Origin: Candidatus Epulonipiscium sp.
GTDB lineage: Bacteria; Bacillota_A; Clostridia; Lachnospirales; Cellulosilyticaceae
Direction of reading: 5' to 3'
DNA length: 30,568 nucleotides
Assembly (NCBI GenBank): GCA_012841565.1
Contig: DUUM01000013.1
Span: 1-30,568, forward strand
Below are positions 1 to 9,352 of the stretch, piece after piece. A program made the translations under genes and the position numbers. Each line of letters begins with the position of its first letter. The stretch's first letter is position 1. The notes under the pieces are model-generated. The model worked only from the letters and a program-made list of their open reading frames with translations. It ran no database searches and was not told the DNA's origin.

Positions 1-1
1 A

Positions 2-523
2 AAAGAATTGCTTGCCAAATCTTTCTTAGATTTAGCAAAATCTAGGCCTCTAGATAAAATTGTTATTAAAGATATTACAAATCATTGCTCTATGACTCGT
101 GAATCTTTTTATTACCATTTTTCAGATAGATATGAGCTTATGTTTTGGATATATGAGGAACAAATCAAAAATATGATAGAGGACTCGCTTTTAAAAGAAC
201 CGATTATTAAAGTATGGGCACGATCTCTACAGATGATGAAAAAACACCTTTATTATTACAAAAAGGCATTAGAAGATGAAATCTATTTTCGGTTAATATT
301 GGAATCCTTTATCCATAATATTACATACTGCATAGAATCCCAAAACTTTCAGGAAGAATTATCGAATCCAGATATCCAATTTGCAATACGTTTTTACGCC
401 AATGGTCTTTTGAACATGACCAGTGAGTGGATTTTTAAAGGGGCGAAAGAGGATGAAATAGTACTTTCTAAGCGTATGTGTGTTATTATGCCAAACATCT
501 TAATGAAATACTACATTTTTTAA
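2..523 (+). CDS. TetR/AcrR-family regulator, 5' end outside window
   Basis: The reading frame is already open at base 2, so the true start lies upstream of the window. The visible part is about 173 residues. The first 45 or so form a TetR-type helix-turn-helix: the pattern DKIVIKDITNHCSMTRESFY followed by YHF and F-W is the classic signature of the recognition helix. The rest is a helical ligand-binding and dimerisation domain rich in aromatic residues, resembling the C-terminal domains of DhaS-like TetR proteins. The family normally represses a neighbouring efflux or catabolic gene. Here the downstream neighbour is a convergent oxidoreductase fragment, so the target is unknown and may lie upstream. 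The gene is followed by a strong hairpin terminator. Family assignment is firm; ligand and target cannot be said. Confidence 0.85.
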   Translation, partial: KELLAKSFLDLAKSRPLDKIVIKDITNHCSMTRESFYYHFSDRYELMFWIYEEQIKNMIEDSLLKEPIIKVWARSLQMMKKHLYYYKKALEDEIYFRLILESFIHNITYCIESQNFQEELSNPDIQFAIRFYANGLLNMTSEWIFKGAKEDEIVLSKRMCVIMPNILMKYYIF

Positions 524-542
524 GTAAAACTTTTAAAAGTTT

Positions 543-579
543 AAAAGGTCATGACTCGTATAGAGTGCATGACCTTTTT
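543..579 (+). terminator. Rho-independent terminator after the TetR gene
   Basis: The inverted repeat AAAGGTCATGACTC / GAGTGCATGACCTTTT, with a loop of about six bases, is followed by a T run. It starts 20 bases after the TetR stop codon. The A run on the left side lets it serve the convergent oxidoreductase remnant as well, so it is probably bidirectional. Confidence 0.85.
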
Positions 580-606
580 GAGTATAAGCTTATTTAATCC
601 TTAATC

Positions 607-1212
607 CTATATTGTACGAGCTATATTAAATCCTTCGTGTACAGCATCCAATATATTTCGGGCTTTAAGATTATCTCCGATAATCGTATACTCTACGATA
701 CCATCTAATGACTTTGATAAACTATGATCTGATTTATAACCAGAAGCAATAACCACTGCATCACATAGAATTTCCGATGGCGTTCCTGCGTTATTAATAA
801 CTATTTTCCCATCTTCTATAGATTCTAGTTTTGTGTTTACTTTAATATCCACATTGTTTTTAGCAAGTAGGTGTCTTAAAGAAAGGTCATTATTTACACT
901 GTGTTCTGCCATAAGCATAATGTCTTCAAGCATTTCAATCAAAGTAACATTCTTTCCTTGATTGGCAAGATATAATGCAGTCTCACAACCTACGAGTCCA
1001 CCACCAATAACGGTCACATTCTCTTTATCAATTTTAACTTCATCTATTAATACATCTGTTGAAATGTAAACATTTTCGCTATTGATTCCCTTAACTTGAG
1101 GTAGGAATGATTCTGACCCTGTAGCAATAACGACATGATCAAAGTTACCTTTCTGAATCTTTTCGGTTGTAGCTGTTGTCATGTATTTCACATCGACCTT
1201 TGATTTATCCAC
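607..1212 (-). pseudogene. C-terminal fragment of an OYE/2,4-dienoyl-CoA reductase-type NADH:flavin oxidoreductase
   Basis: About 200 minus-strand residues match the C-terminal NAD(P)H/FAD-binding half of the old-yellow-enzyme-like oxidoreductases (FadH, enoate reductase, BaiCD group). The pattern VVIATGS is followed by the Rossmann motif VIGGGLVGCETALYLANQG and a typical end in which the last domain leads to HEGFNIAR. Full-length members are about 640-670 residues. The whole N-terminal TIM barrel, the 4Fe-4S cysteines and the first FAD motif are missing. Homology begins near KVDVKY (about base 1205). Upstream of that, the minus-strand frame is simply the antisense of the SLH protein gene. 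The gene was therefore cut at about 1205-1215 and joined to another truncated gene. The C-terminal end itself looks natural. It is not expected to be functional. Confidence 0.8.
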
Positions 1213-4210
1213 TACTAATAGAGTAAATCGTTTAGTTACAGAAGGGCAAGAATTAGATTTAGATAATGCTCCAGAACTAGTGATAGAATTGAGGGATACA
1301 TACACAACGGGTGCAGCATTTTATTTAAATTTAGAAAACGCAATTTGGAGTGAGTACTATAAAGAAGACGTTGTAGTACAAAAAGAAGTAGATGAAAGTG
1401 GGAACGTTATTGGAGTGGTAACGGCAGCGAGGGTAAGTGACTCTGAATTAAAAATAGTAATATCAGGTACTAAGATCAACTACCCTGGAAGTCAAATTAG
1501 AATTCCTCTCGCCACTAAGATATTAGGTGGAGAGGCAACAGTTGAAATTGATCCTTGGGATACAATTATTTCAGCTAGCAAACATATATTTGCTGTTAGT
1601 AATGAGTCTGGGGCTTATGTAGAAGTAGGTGGGGATTGGAGAGATTATCCTATGTATAATCAGGGTATGATCGCGCCCATAAGGATAGAAGAAAGTTTTC
1701 AAGGCGCCCTAGGATATGGAGCAGATAAAACCATAAGTATAGAGGTAGATCACCCAGATTTGAAATTTGATCTTCCAAGCACAGACAATATCTTTTTAAC
1801 AAGAGGATTTACAGGTTTAAAAGGAGTTAAAATTCAGTATGCTAAAAACATGGATGCTTCCGATAATACAAAAGTGATCCAGGTAATTTTACCAGAAGAT
1901 ATGGAGACAGTCAAAATAGGTGGTATTGAACTTAGGAATTTAATGATTAGATCTACAGTAGCTAATCCAGAGTATGGTGATATTTATGTAACAGTAAGTG
2001 GCCCACGGGTAGAAACAAAGAGTGGACGTGTAGGTGTAGTAGAAAATTATAGTAATAAGCTGAAAATTACAGAGCCTACTAATCTTATTGGAGGACAAAA
2101 AAGTAAAGTTAGCTTTAGCTTATCAGAGCACTTAGATGATAGCTTAATTCCTGGTCGATCAGTTAGTCTGTTCTTTAATGGTGTATATTTGTCTAACGAT
2201 AAAGTTGATCAGATAGCCATTAAAGTAAAACATAATGAAGGGGAGACTAAACTATTACAGTTACCTACTATTAAAGATAAAGATGGATATGTCGTTGGGT
2301 TTCAGTTTATCCCAACTGATTTAGTAAACGGACAAAAAGACTGTTTTTTATTTCAGGATGTAGAAGTTTATAAGCCTTTAGCTTCATTAGGTGGGGCAAG
2401 CATAGAAGCTGATGGCCGTGCTATTGGTGAAAAACTTTTAGCAGAAATAATGGGGAATCATACTCAACCAATCAATGTGTACTTAGATAAAATAAATATT
2501 GAAAAAGGAATTACTAAAATTAACAATAAAGAAATAAGTATTATGGAAAGTATAAATGGTGCTTTTAAAGAGGGGAATTTAATCCTGAGTTTTTTAAAGG
2601 ATGCTGATATTAAATTTAGCACATTACCCACAGTAAGAACAACGGGGGATTTAGAAGTAGGAGAACTTAAAATTACAGATGGCAAACTTGTAATTCCGAT
2701 CATCAAAGGTTCAACAACTAGATCTACTATTGATATAGTAGGAGGAGACATCACACTTAGTAACACATCTAGCTATGGGAAAAAGGTTTTATATGTAGAT
2801 GGAGATGCACTTACAAAAGATGGTTGTGACATAGGTGATGGAATGAGCTATGAATATATAAATATTGAGCAAAGTAAGCTAAAACCACCATCAAGCAATA
2901 GTGGAAGCGGCGGCGGTGGTTCTTCAACAAAGCCATCGAGCCCAATAGAAGATCAAAAGTTACCAAAGGGAACCATAGCAACTATAACAAACATAATAAA
3001 CGGTACGGCCAACCTAACCGTATCTCAAAATACAGTTAAGGATTTTATCAAAGAAGCACAGGCAGAAGCACAGGCAGAAGCAAAGAAAAATGGAACTGAG
3101 AAAGACGGTATTTCCATAGAAATGAAAGTAGATAGCAAAGATGATTTGGTAAAAAATATCTCTGCAAAACTGCCAAAAGCATCTATCGATGAAATTATAA
3201 AAGAACAAGTAAGAGAACTTAGCATTAGTAGTGAGGTGGGAACAATTAATATTGATCTTGAAACCCTTAAGGCTATTCAAAGTCAAGTAGTCGGGGAGGT
3301 GGAGATATCTGCAAAGAAGGTGGATAACAATATACTTTCTGAAGAAATAAAAGAAATCTTAGGGGAACGTCCTGTATATGAATTTAACATTACGGATCCA
3401 AGTGGTACTAAAGTAACTGAGTTTGGAAAAGGTAAAGTTTCTATTGTTATTCCATATACTTTAGGAGCTGAGGAAAAAGCAGAGAATGTGGTAGCATACT
3501 ACATTGATGCAGAAGGTAAGCTTCATGAAATGATAGATTCTGTTTATGATAAAGAAATGGGGTCGCTATATTTTACAACTAATCACTTCTCAAAGTTTGC
3601 AGTAGGATATAAAGAAGACATAGAACCAGATGATATGAAGCGCGATACACCAGCAATGGGATTTGCAGATATAGAAACCCACTGGGCAAGGGAAGATATT
3701 GAATTCACGATGGAAAGAGGCCTTTTTGGTGGAACAGCTGAAGGTGTATTCTCACCTAATATGTTCATGACAAGAGGAATGCTTGTGACAGTTCTTGGAA
3801 GAGTTGACCAAGCAAGTCTTGGCTATTATATAAATAGTCGTTTTACTGATGTAGAACTTGATGCTTACTACATGACATCTGTAGAATGGGCAACAAAAAT
3901 GGGGATTGTAAATGGTGTATCATCCACAGAATTTGCACCCAATCAAGCTCTTAATAGAGAGCAGTTAGCAGTCATTATAGCAAATTATGCAAGAGTTTCA
4001 GGCTTTGAACTACCAGAGTTACAAACTGAGTATAGCTTTGCAGACCAGGGTGCAATCAGTGGTTATGCTAAAACAGCAGTGAGAAAAATGCAAATGGCAG
4101 GCCTTCTTTCAGGACGAAAAGACGGTTCATTTGATCCAAAAGGCACAGCTACAAGAGCTGAGGTTAGTGCGGTGCTTAAGCGTTTTGTAGAGCTAATTGA
4201 AAAGAAATAA
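1212..4210 (+). pseudogene. Surface protein with three C-terminal SLH domains, N-terminus replaced
   Basis: The open frame extends back to an ATG at 1181, but the first codons are antisense to the oxidoreductase remnant, and there is no signal peptide. An SLH protein needs export, so the true 5' end has been lost at about base 1212. The remaining roughly 1000 residues are a beta-rich repetitive region, a GSGGGGSS linker (about 2906-2932), an alpha-helical stretch containing an AEAQAEAQAEAKK repeat, and a domain ending in YFTTNHFSKFAVGYKE, a common lead into SLH modules. Three SLH repeats follow, starting near residues 828 (FADIETHWA), 888 (FTDVELDAYY) and 953 (FADQGAIS) of the open frame. SLH domains bind pyruvylated secondary cell-wall polymers and anchor proteins to the envelope. 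The coding frame is otherwise intact, so either the truncation is recent or the junction is artificial. Confidence 0.8.
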
Positions 4211-4223
4211 AACTGTTTTAAAT

Positions 4224-4270
4224 AGCAGTGTCTGTGCTTGAGTCGTTCAAGTTATTGGCACTGCTTTTAT
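4224..4270 (+). terminator. Terminator after the SLH protein gene
   Basis: AGCAGTG (4224-4230) pairs with CACTGCT (4259-4265), with an inner CTTGA/TTCAAG stem, and runs into TTTTAT. It begins 13 bases after the SLH stop codon. Confidence 0.7.
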
Positions 4271-4352
4271 AATGGGCATAATTTTTGTTTTAAATACAAC
4301 AACTATAGATAGATCTTAAAGCACCCAGCTTGAATGCAAACTAGGGGTGTAT

Positions 4353-5306
4353 TTATTGGCAGTTATCTGTATCTTCTTCAGGGCAGTTATTGTTGAATCT
4401 TTTTTCCAATAAATCAATAAATTTCCGTTCAATATTATTGAGTGGTTCGAAAGCACGTTTGATCCATACAAGCTCATTTATAGGATAAGAATATTCTTTA
4501 GAAGCTGTTATGGGAATAGAACGTATAGCGGGATCTGTAAACATGTCTACTATCCATTTAGGGCTACACAGGTGCATGTCTGTTTTTTTCAAAAAAGAAT
4601 AACAGGCACTAATGGTATTGCAGAAGAAGCTAGGCTCCATTGGAGAATTCTCCATTTCTTGGTTAAGTGACAATCCCAGCTTAATGGATTCTTCTGCATC
4701 AAGTAAGATGGAGGGTGCTTGCTCAATTTCGTCGTAAGTAATACTCGTTCGATTATAAAAGGGGGATTTAGGGCCCATGTTGAGAAAGATGCCAGATCTA
4801 TCTAATACATGTATTTCAAGTTCTTTGGTTCTGGATTGCCTATTAAATTTTTTTGAATCCATTTCTGTCAGTACAAGAAGGCCGATATTAGTCGTACTTC
4901 TAAGCACATTTTCAATGATTTTGCCTCTATCCGTCTCAAGGAAATCTATGTGGATAGACTCCTTATCATATTGGCTATATATATCCAACAACACATCATA
5001 GATAAAGTAGAATTGCTGGGAAGCGATCGAAAGAACTTCTTTTTTGTGAATATTATCTTTAAAGGTCGCATTCAGTGTATCTATGGAGGCTAAAACATTT
5101 TTGGCTGAGACCACAAATTCACGGCCCCTCTCAGTTAGCGTGATACCTCGTGGTGTTCTCAGAAGTATCTGGATTCCGAATTCAGATTCCAGGTTTGTCA
5201 ATGATTTTGATAGAGCGGGCTGGCTGAGGTAAAGTTGCTCAGCTGCTTTTGAAATAGAACCACACGCCACAGTTTTTAGCAAATATTCTAGTTGTTGATG
5301 AGTCAT
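4353..5306 (-). CDS. LysR-family transcriptional regulator of the transketolase/symporter operon
   Basis: The protein is about 317 residues, the usual LysR length. The N-terminal winged helix is clear: MTHQQLEYLLKTVACGSISK, then AAEQLYLSQPALSKSLTNLE and FGIQILLRTPRGITLTERG. The rest fits the type 2 periplasmic-binding-like effector domain. The frame is open to an ATG at 5357, but the start at 5306 is preferred: it has AAAGGAG six bases upstream and places the HTH at the normal distance from the N-terminus. The gene is transcribed divergently from the split transketolase and GPH symporter genes across about 290 bases, the classic arrangement of a LysR regulator and its target. It is therefore probably an activator of that operon responding to a sugar or sugar-derived metabolite. 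The effector is unknown. Confidence 0.9.
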   Translation of the reverse strand: MTHQQLEYLLKTVACGSISKAAEQLYLSQPALSKSLTNLESEFGIQILLRTPRGITLTERGREFVVSAKNVLASIDTLNATFKDNIHKKEVLSIASQQFYFIYDVLLDIYSQYDKESIHIDFLETDRGKIIENVLRSTTNIGLLVLTEMDSKKFNRQSRTKELEIHVLDRSGIFLNMGPKSPFYNRTSITYDEIEQAPSILLDAEESIKLGLSLNQEMENSPMEPSFFCNTISACYSFLKKTDMHLCSPKWIVDMFTDPAIRSIPITASKEYSYPINELVWIKRAFEPLNNIERKFIDLLEKRFNNNCPEEDTDNCQ

Positions 5307-5599
5307 TAGATGCTCCTTTATCATTATATAGATATAATCAAAATTATTAGTAGTCATAGTCTGAGGTTATGGGTATTTAATAACTTATATGTATTTGAGA
5401 GATTTCTCATATCGTTATACAATGCAGTTGTAGAAGATATATGAGAATATGTGCATTTAGATAGAATATATGTGACATGTGTCTGGGTTTATTTTAAATA
5501 TAGGGCAGATATGTGAAATTTATCTTTATGTTTGCAATGCACGTATCATTATATATGAAATTATAACAAAAGTCTAGCAAATAGAAAGGATGGGTAAAT
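5307..5599. promoter_or_regulatory. Divergent control region with candidate LysR operators
   Basis: This AT-rich intergenic stretch contains perfect 9-base arms TTCTCATAT (5404-5412) and ATATGAGAA (5439-5447), 26 bases apart. Just upstream is an overlapping short palindrome TGAGA-N4-TCTCA, so three TGAGA/TCTCA half-sites lie on one face of the region. LysR proteins usually bind two dyad sites between divergent promoters, which fits this arrangement. A transketolase ribosome site (GAAAGGATGG) lies just before 5600. No -35/-10 pair convincing enough to place was found. The operator assignment is inference. Confidence 0.45.
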
Positions 5600-6475
5600 A
5601 TGTCGAAAGTTTTAATAAATGATGTTGGAGAATTAACTAGTAAGGCAGGTGAAATTCGCAAAAAACTTTGTCTTGGTGCTCACCGTATAGGGAATGTACA
5701 TCTTGGAGGACCACTTTCAGCAACAGATGTAGCAGTGGCCATTTATTATAAATATCTTGGATTTGATCCAAATAACTTGGAAGATCCAGAGCGTAATATG
5801 TTTATTTTGAGTAAAGGGCACAATGGAATATTATTGTATACTATTTTTTGCGATATGGGAATGTACGATTGGGATGTTCTGTTAGATACATATAACACCA
5901 TAGGGAACCCTTTTGGTGCTCACCCCAACCGAAAACATGTCAAAGGGATTGAGGCCTCTACTGGATCTTTAGGACACGGTCTTTCCTGGTGTGTCGGTTT
6001 GGCTCATGCCAATCGTGATAAAGGTATTGCCGCCCGCCAATTTTGCCTACTTGGTGATGGGGAGATGGAAGAAGGCTCCAACTGGGAGGCAATTATGTAT
6101 GCGGCTTCACGGAAGATGGATAGTATTGTAGCTGTGGTTGACAATAACAATTGTTCCGCTTCCTTTGAAACAGGTGAAAACATTATATGGGATAGTATGG
6201 CCGATTGTTGGCGAGCCTTTGGTTGGGAGGTTTATGAGATTGATGGAACGGATATGTCCGAGATAGATAAAACTTTGGCGTCATTACCACCAGTTGATTT
6301 AGAAAACCCCGGAAAACCAATTTGTATTATAGCCAACACTACGAAAGGTCAAGGTGTCGAGTTTATGAGTGATAAACCATATGCTTGGCATATTGGTGGA
6401 CTAGATAGTGAAAAACTAGCTGAGACGATTGAATTAATTGATAGCTATACAGAAGAACAGATGAGGAGGATATAA
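5600..6475 (+). CDS. Transketolase, N-terminal (TPP-binding) subunit
   Basis: The 291-residue protein corresponds to the first third of a full transketolase, as in the split two-gene form common in clostridia and archaea. The thiamine diphosphate site is intact: G152-D153-G154 in LLGDGEMEEGSNWEA, ending with D181-N182-N183-N184. The sugar/TPP histidine region (GAHPNRK, STGSLGHGLS) is also present. With its partner subunit it moves two-carbon ketol units between sugar phosphates in the non-oxidative pentose phosphate pathway, in the cytosol. ATG 5600 follows a GAAAGGATGG ribosome site. The stop lies one base before the ATG of the second subunit, so the two are translationally coupled. It is the first gene of a three-gene operon with a sugar symporter, probably under the divergent LysR regulator. 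Confidence 0.93.
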   Translation: MSKVLINDVGELTSKAGEIRKKLCLGAHRIGNVHLGGPLSATDVAVAIYYKYLGFDPNNLEDPERNMFILSKGHNGILLYTIFCDMGMYDWDVLLDTYNTIGNPFGAHPNRKHVKGIEASTGSLGHGLSWCVGLAHANRDKGIAARQFCLLGDGEMEEGSNWEAIMYAASRKMDSIVAVVDNNNCSASFETGENIIWDSMADCWRAFGWEVYEIDGTDMSEIDKTLASLPPVDLENPGKPICIIANTTKGQGVEFMSDKPYAWHIGGLDSEKLAETIELIDSYTEEQMRRI

Positions 6476-6476
6476 T

Positions 6477-7460
6477 ATGGCGGGATTTACATTTAATGTG
6501 TCTGATATGGCAGCGGCAATGGATGCGAGAAATGAAATAACAAAAAGGATATTATCCCTTGTGGAAGAGGATGAAAGAATTTGTTACATCAATAGTGATG
6601 GAACTGGCCGTGGTAGTATTCGTGAGAAGTTTGATAAATACCCTAATCGTGTACTGGATGTGGGGATAGCTGAAATGAATATGGTTACAGTGGCAGCTGG
6701 TCTTGCTCTCAAGGGTTATATACCTTTTTGCCAAACATTTGGTCCTTTTCTTTGTGTTAGGGCACTAGATCAAATACATAACGACTTGGCATATAATGAT
6801 TTACCAGTTCGTCTTATTGGTACCCATGGTGGAATAACTTCTGGTTATGGTCCTACCCATAATACGATTGTTGAATTTGGTATTATGAATTCCATACCTA
6901 ATATGACCATGATAGCCCCATCAGATGCCAATCAATGTGTAAAAATGATTGATGCTTCCCTTGACTATCCGGGACCGATTTATATTCGTATACCTCGCGG
7001 GGAAGAGCCTCTTGTTTATAGTGGTGATTATACTTATACCATAGGGAAAGCAATCGAAACAAAACCAGGTAAGGATCTTACAATTATTACGACTGGTTCG
7101 GGTGTATACAACAGCCTTCAGGCAGCAAACATGCTAGAAGAAGATGGGCTGAGTGTACGTGTAATAGATATGCATACCATAAAGCCTATTGACAAGGAAG
7201 TGATTATTAAAGCAGCTAAAGAAACTGGCAATATTTTAACTGTGGAAGATCATAATATATTGGGAGGGCTAGGCAGCATTGTAGCAGATGTACTGATGGA
7301 AGCGGGGGTATTTCCAAAGCTTAAAAAAGTAGGTATTCCGGATCATTTTGTTGAATTTGGAACGCCAGATGAGCTTTACCCACACTATGGATTTGATAGT
7401 GATGGAATTCGGAAAACTGTGCTTAAAATGATGGGAATGGTACCAGTCAAGGGGAAATAA
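6477..7460 (+). CDS. Transketolase, C-terminal (pyrimidine-binding) subunit
   Basis: The 327-residue protein contains the pyrimidine-binding domain, with the catalytic glutamate that activates TPP at E66 in DVGIAEMNMVTVAAGLAL. It also has the substrate-binding stretch THGGITSGYGPTHNTIVEFG and the C-terminal transketolase domain (VRVIDMHTIKPID, VEDHNILGGLG). It forms the active enzyme with the preceding subunit and starts one base after that gene's stop. Length and motifs are normal for the split enzyme. A dedicated operonic transketolase with its own transporter and LysR regulator suggests catabolism of a particular pentose-like or glycoside-derived substrate rather than the housekeeping enzyme. 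That substrate is not visible from sequence. Confidence 0.93.
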   Translation: MAGFTFNVSDMAAAMDARNEITKRILSLVEEDERICYINSDGTGRGSIREKFDKYPNRVLDVGIAEMNMVTVAAGLALKGYIPFCQTFGPFLCVRALDQIHNDLAYNDLPVRLIGTHGGITSGYGPTHNTIVEFGIMNSIPNMTMIAPSDANQCVKMIDASLDYPGPIYIRIPRGEEPLVYSGDYTYTIGKAIETKPGKDLTIITTGSGVYNSLQAANMLEEDGLSVRVIDMHTIKPIDKEVIIKAAKETGNILTVEDHNILGGLGSIVADVLMEAGVFPKLKKVGIPDHFVEFGTPDELYPHYGFDSDGIRKTVLKMMGMVPVKGK

Positions 7461-7495
7461 GTCGGAAGTTTTTCATATAAGGGAGGAATAAAGTT

Positions 7496-8914
7496 GTGAA
7501 AAAGGTAAAAACGAATACTAATATATCCAATGAAAATCAAGGGCAAACCTATTACAAAGGTAAGGATGCTATCAAGGTGAAAGCAAGCTTTGCACTAGGG
7601 GGAATGGTCATGAATCTGCCTTGGATTCTGGTCGGATCATTTCTTATGTATTTCCTTACAGATGTCGCCCTTGTACCGGCCCTATCGGTATCAGCCCTCT
7701 TTCTTGGTGTCCGTATTTTTGATGGAATCAACGATCCCATCATTGGGATAATGGCAGATCGAACTAAATCTCGTTTCGGGCGATATAGACCATGGATGCT
7801 TGCGGGAGGATTATTACTTATACCCAGTGTGATATTATTATTTTGGGCACATCCTACCTGGAGTGTGGGAGCCCGTACAGCCTATGCTTCTGTTTTATAC
7901 ATTATAGCTGTTATTGCAGCTACTATGTGGGATATTCCTTATGGTGGACTAAATGCTTGCATTACACCATACTCCCAAGAACGCGCTTCCTTTGCTACCT
8001 CACGTATACTGGTATCCTCCATAGCCTCTGCTATAGGAGCTGGGATATTCTTACCATTGATGAACCGGTTTGGGGGCGGTCAAGGAGACCTTGTAAAAGG
8101 ATATGTAGTAGCGACCATTATTATTTGTTTGATTGCTTTTCCTTTTATATTTATCACGTTTTTTGGAACAAAAGAAGTTGTCTGTCCTCCTAAGGGGCAA
8201 AAACTTAGTCCAAAAGCATTATTACAGACAGTAATGAAGAATCCACCACTCCTTATTATTTTAATTGGTTTCTTTATTTATGGTTTTATGAATTTTGGGC
8301 GTGGCGCTGTAGGTATGTACTATTTTTCATATAATTGGGATCAGCCAGGTCTGTTTTCAGCCTATATCTTTTTAACAGGAATTCTTAGTGGTTTAGCAGC
8401 GTTTTCAGGTATGTATCTGCTGAAGTTTTTAAGAACCAAGCGTAATGCTTGTTTACTTGGATTTATTGTGATGGGAGTGACTTCACTTATTGCTTTTTTT
8501 CTCACACCAGAAAATTCAAGTGCGACAACAATATTAATTATTTTATGGATCAGTAGTGCGGCTAATGGCTTGGTAACTGGTATGATTTATGCCATGATTC
8601 CAGATACAGTAGAGTATGGCCAATGGAAGTCAGGCATTCGTGCAGATGGCTTCATCTATGCATCTTCCAGTTTTATGATGAAACTAGGGGGTGCTGTCAG
8701 TCCAGCGCTTTTGGGTGTCCTACTTCAAGTTAGTGGATATATCCCTGGGGGTACACAGTCTATATTTACACTTCAAATGATTAATGGAACGATGAATTTA
8801 ATGCCGGCTATACTTGCAATAATTGCTGCTATTATCTTCTATTTCTATAAGTTAGATGATAAATTGCACGGACAAATATTAGGTGAGTTAGCTGAGAGAG
8901 AAGCAATCTCTTAA
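7496..8914 (+). CDS. GPH-family sugar:cation symporter (MelB-like)
   Basis: The 472-residue protein has about twelve hydrophobic helices. It carries the signature of the glycoside-pentoside-hexuronide cation symporter family near the N-terminus: FDGINDPIIGIMADRTKSRF followed by GRYRPWML. A second diagnostic loop near residues 370-385 reads MIPDTVEYGQWKSGIRADGF. It should import a sugar or glycoside with H+ or Na+ across the cytoplasmic membrane. Translation starts at GTG 7496, nine bases after GGGAGG. It is the third gene of the transketolase operon, only 35 bases behind it, and ends at a strong terminator. Family members transport melibiose, xylosides, glucuronides and others; the actual substrate cannot be told. 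Confidence 0.9.
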   Translation: MKKVKTNTNISNENQGQTYYKGKDAIKVKASFALGGMVMNLPWILVGSFLMYFLTDVALVPALSVSALFLGVRIFDGINDPIIGIMADRTKSRFGRYRPWMLAGGLLLIPSVILLFWAHPTWSVGARTAYASVLYIIAVIAATMWDIPYGGLNACITPYSQERASFATSRILVSSIASAIGAGIFLPLMNRFGGGQGDLVKGYVVATIIICLIAFPFIFITFFGTKEVVCPPKGQKLSPKALLQTVMKNPPLLIILIGFFIYGFMNFGRGAVGMYYFSYNWDQPGLFSAYIFLTGILSGLAAFSGMYLLKFLRTKRNACLLGFIVMGVTSLIAFFLTPENSSATTILIILWISSAANGLVTGMIYAMIPDTVEYGQWKSGIRADGFIYASSSFMMKLGGAVSPALLGVLLQVSGYIPGGTQSIFTLQMINGTMNLMPAILAIIAAIIFYFYKLDDKLHGQILGELAEREAIS

Positions 8915-8927
8915 TAATTTCTATATT

Positions 8928-8963
8928 AATCAAGCATTGTCAATTGGCAGTGCTTGATTTTTT
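8928..8963 (+). terminator. Terminator of the transketolase/symporter operon
   Basis: AATCAAGCA (8928-8936) pairs with TGCTTGATT (8951-8959) around a 14-base loop and is followed by TTTTTT. It starts 13 bases after the symporter stop codon. Confidence 0.85.
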
Positions 8964-9123
8964 GCATACCTATTATTTTTTATTAGGGGGGATAGGAGGG
9001 TGCCAAACATTCTTTCAACCCACCCTTTTGCTTGGGGGATGCTAGGGCATTATCATAAATAATTTATCTATGTCCTATTTAGAGGTCTATGATATAATTG
9101 CATCAAAATACCCCCAATGCTGA
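8964..9123. other. Intergenic stretch, possible orphan promoter
   Basis: No reading frame is supported here. A TGA-TATAAT extended -10-like sequence lies at 9090-9098 without a good -35. It may be the remains of the promoter of the debris that follows. Confidence 0.3.
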
Positions 9124-9348
9124 TTAAAATATGCTGAGATATTTAATATTAAAAATAAAGTACAGACATATATTAAAGATATTAATTCTTTAAAAGCGAG
9201 TGATTATTCCGCTGAACTAAGTAAATGTTACAAAGACTATATTAATGAAACAAATAAAGAATTATTATATAAACAGTTACTTAAAACTAGGGCAGAAGAA
9301 TTATTAAATCGTATTGAAAACGCGGAATTAAATGTGGGTAATTCTTGA
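9124..9348 (+). pseudogene. Unrecognised coding remnant, no start codon
   Basis: An open frame of 74 codons with protein-like composition (charged, helical, rich in Lys, Glu, Leu and Asn; it contains KELLYKQLLKTRAEELLNRI) runs from a stop at 9121 to TGA at 9346. It has no initiator ATG, and no family was recognised. It looks like the C-terminal helical end of a gene whose front was deleted. It lies directly upstream of, and in a different frame from, the broken flavin oxidoreductase. Confidence 0.4.
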
Positions 9349-9352
9349 AAAA

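Noticed and set aside
3014..3286. Minus-strand cysteine-rich ORFs inside the SLH gene
   Set aside because: The cysteine and serine runs are the complement of the AEAQ repeat, and they have no ribosome sites.
5600..7460. Split transketolase as a frameshifted single gene
   Set aside because: Separate N- and C-terminal transketolase genes with their own starts are a well-known natural form, both subunits are complete, and the junction carries a normal stop and start.
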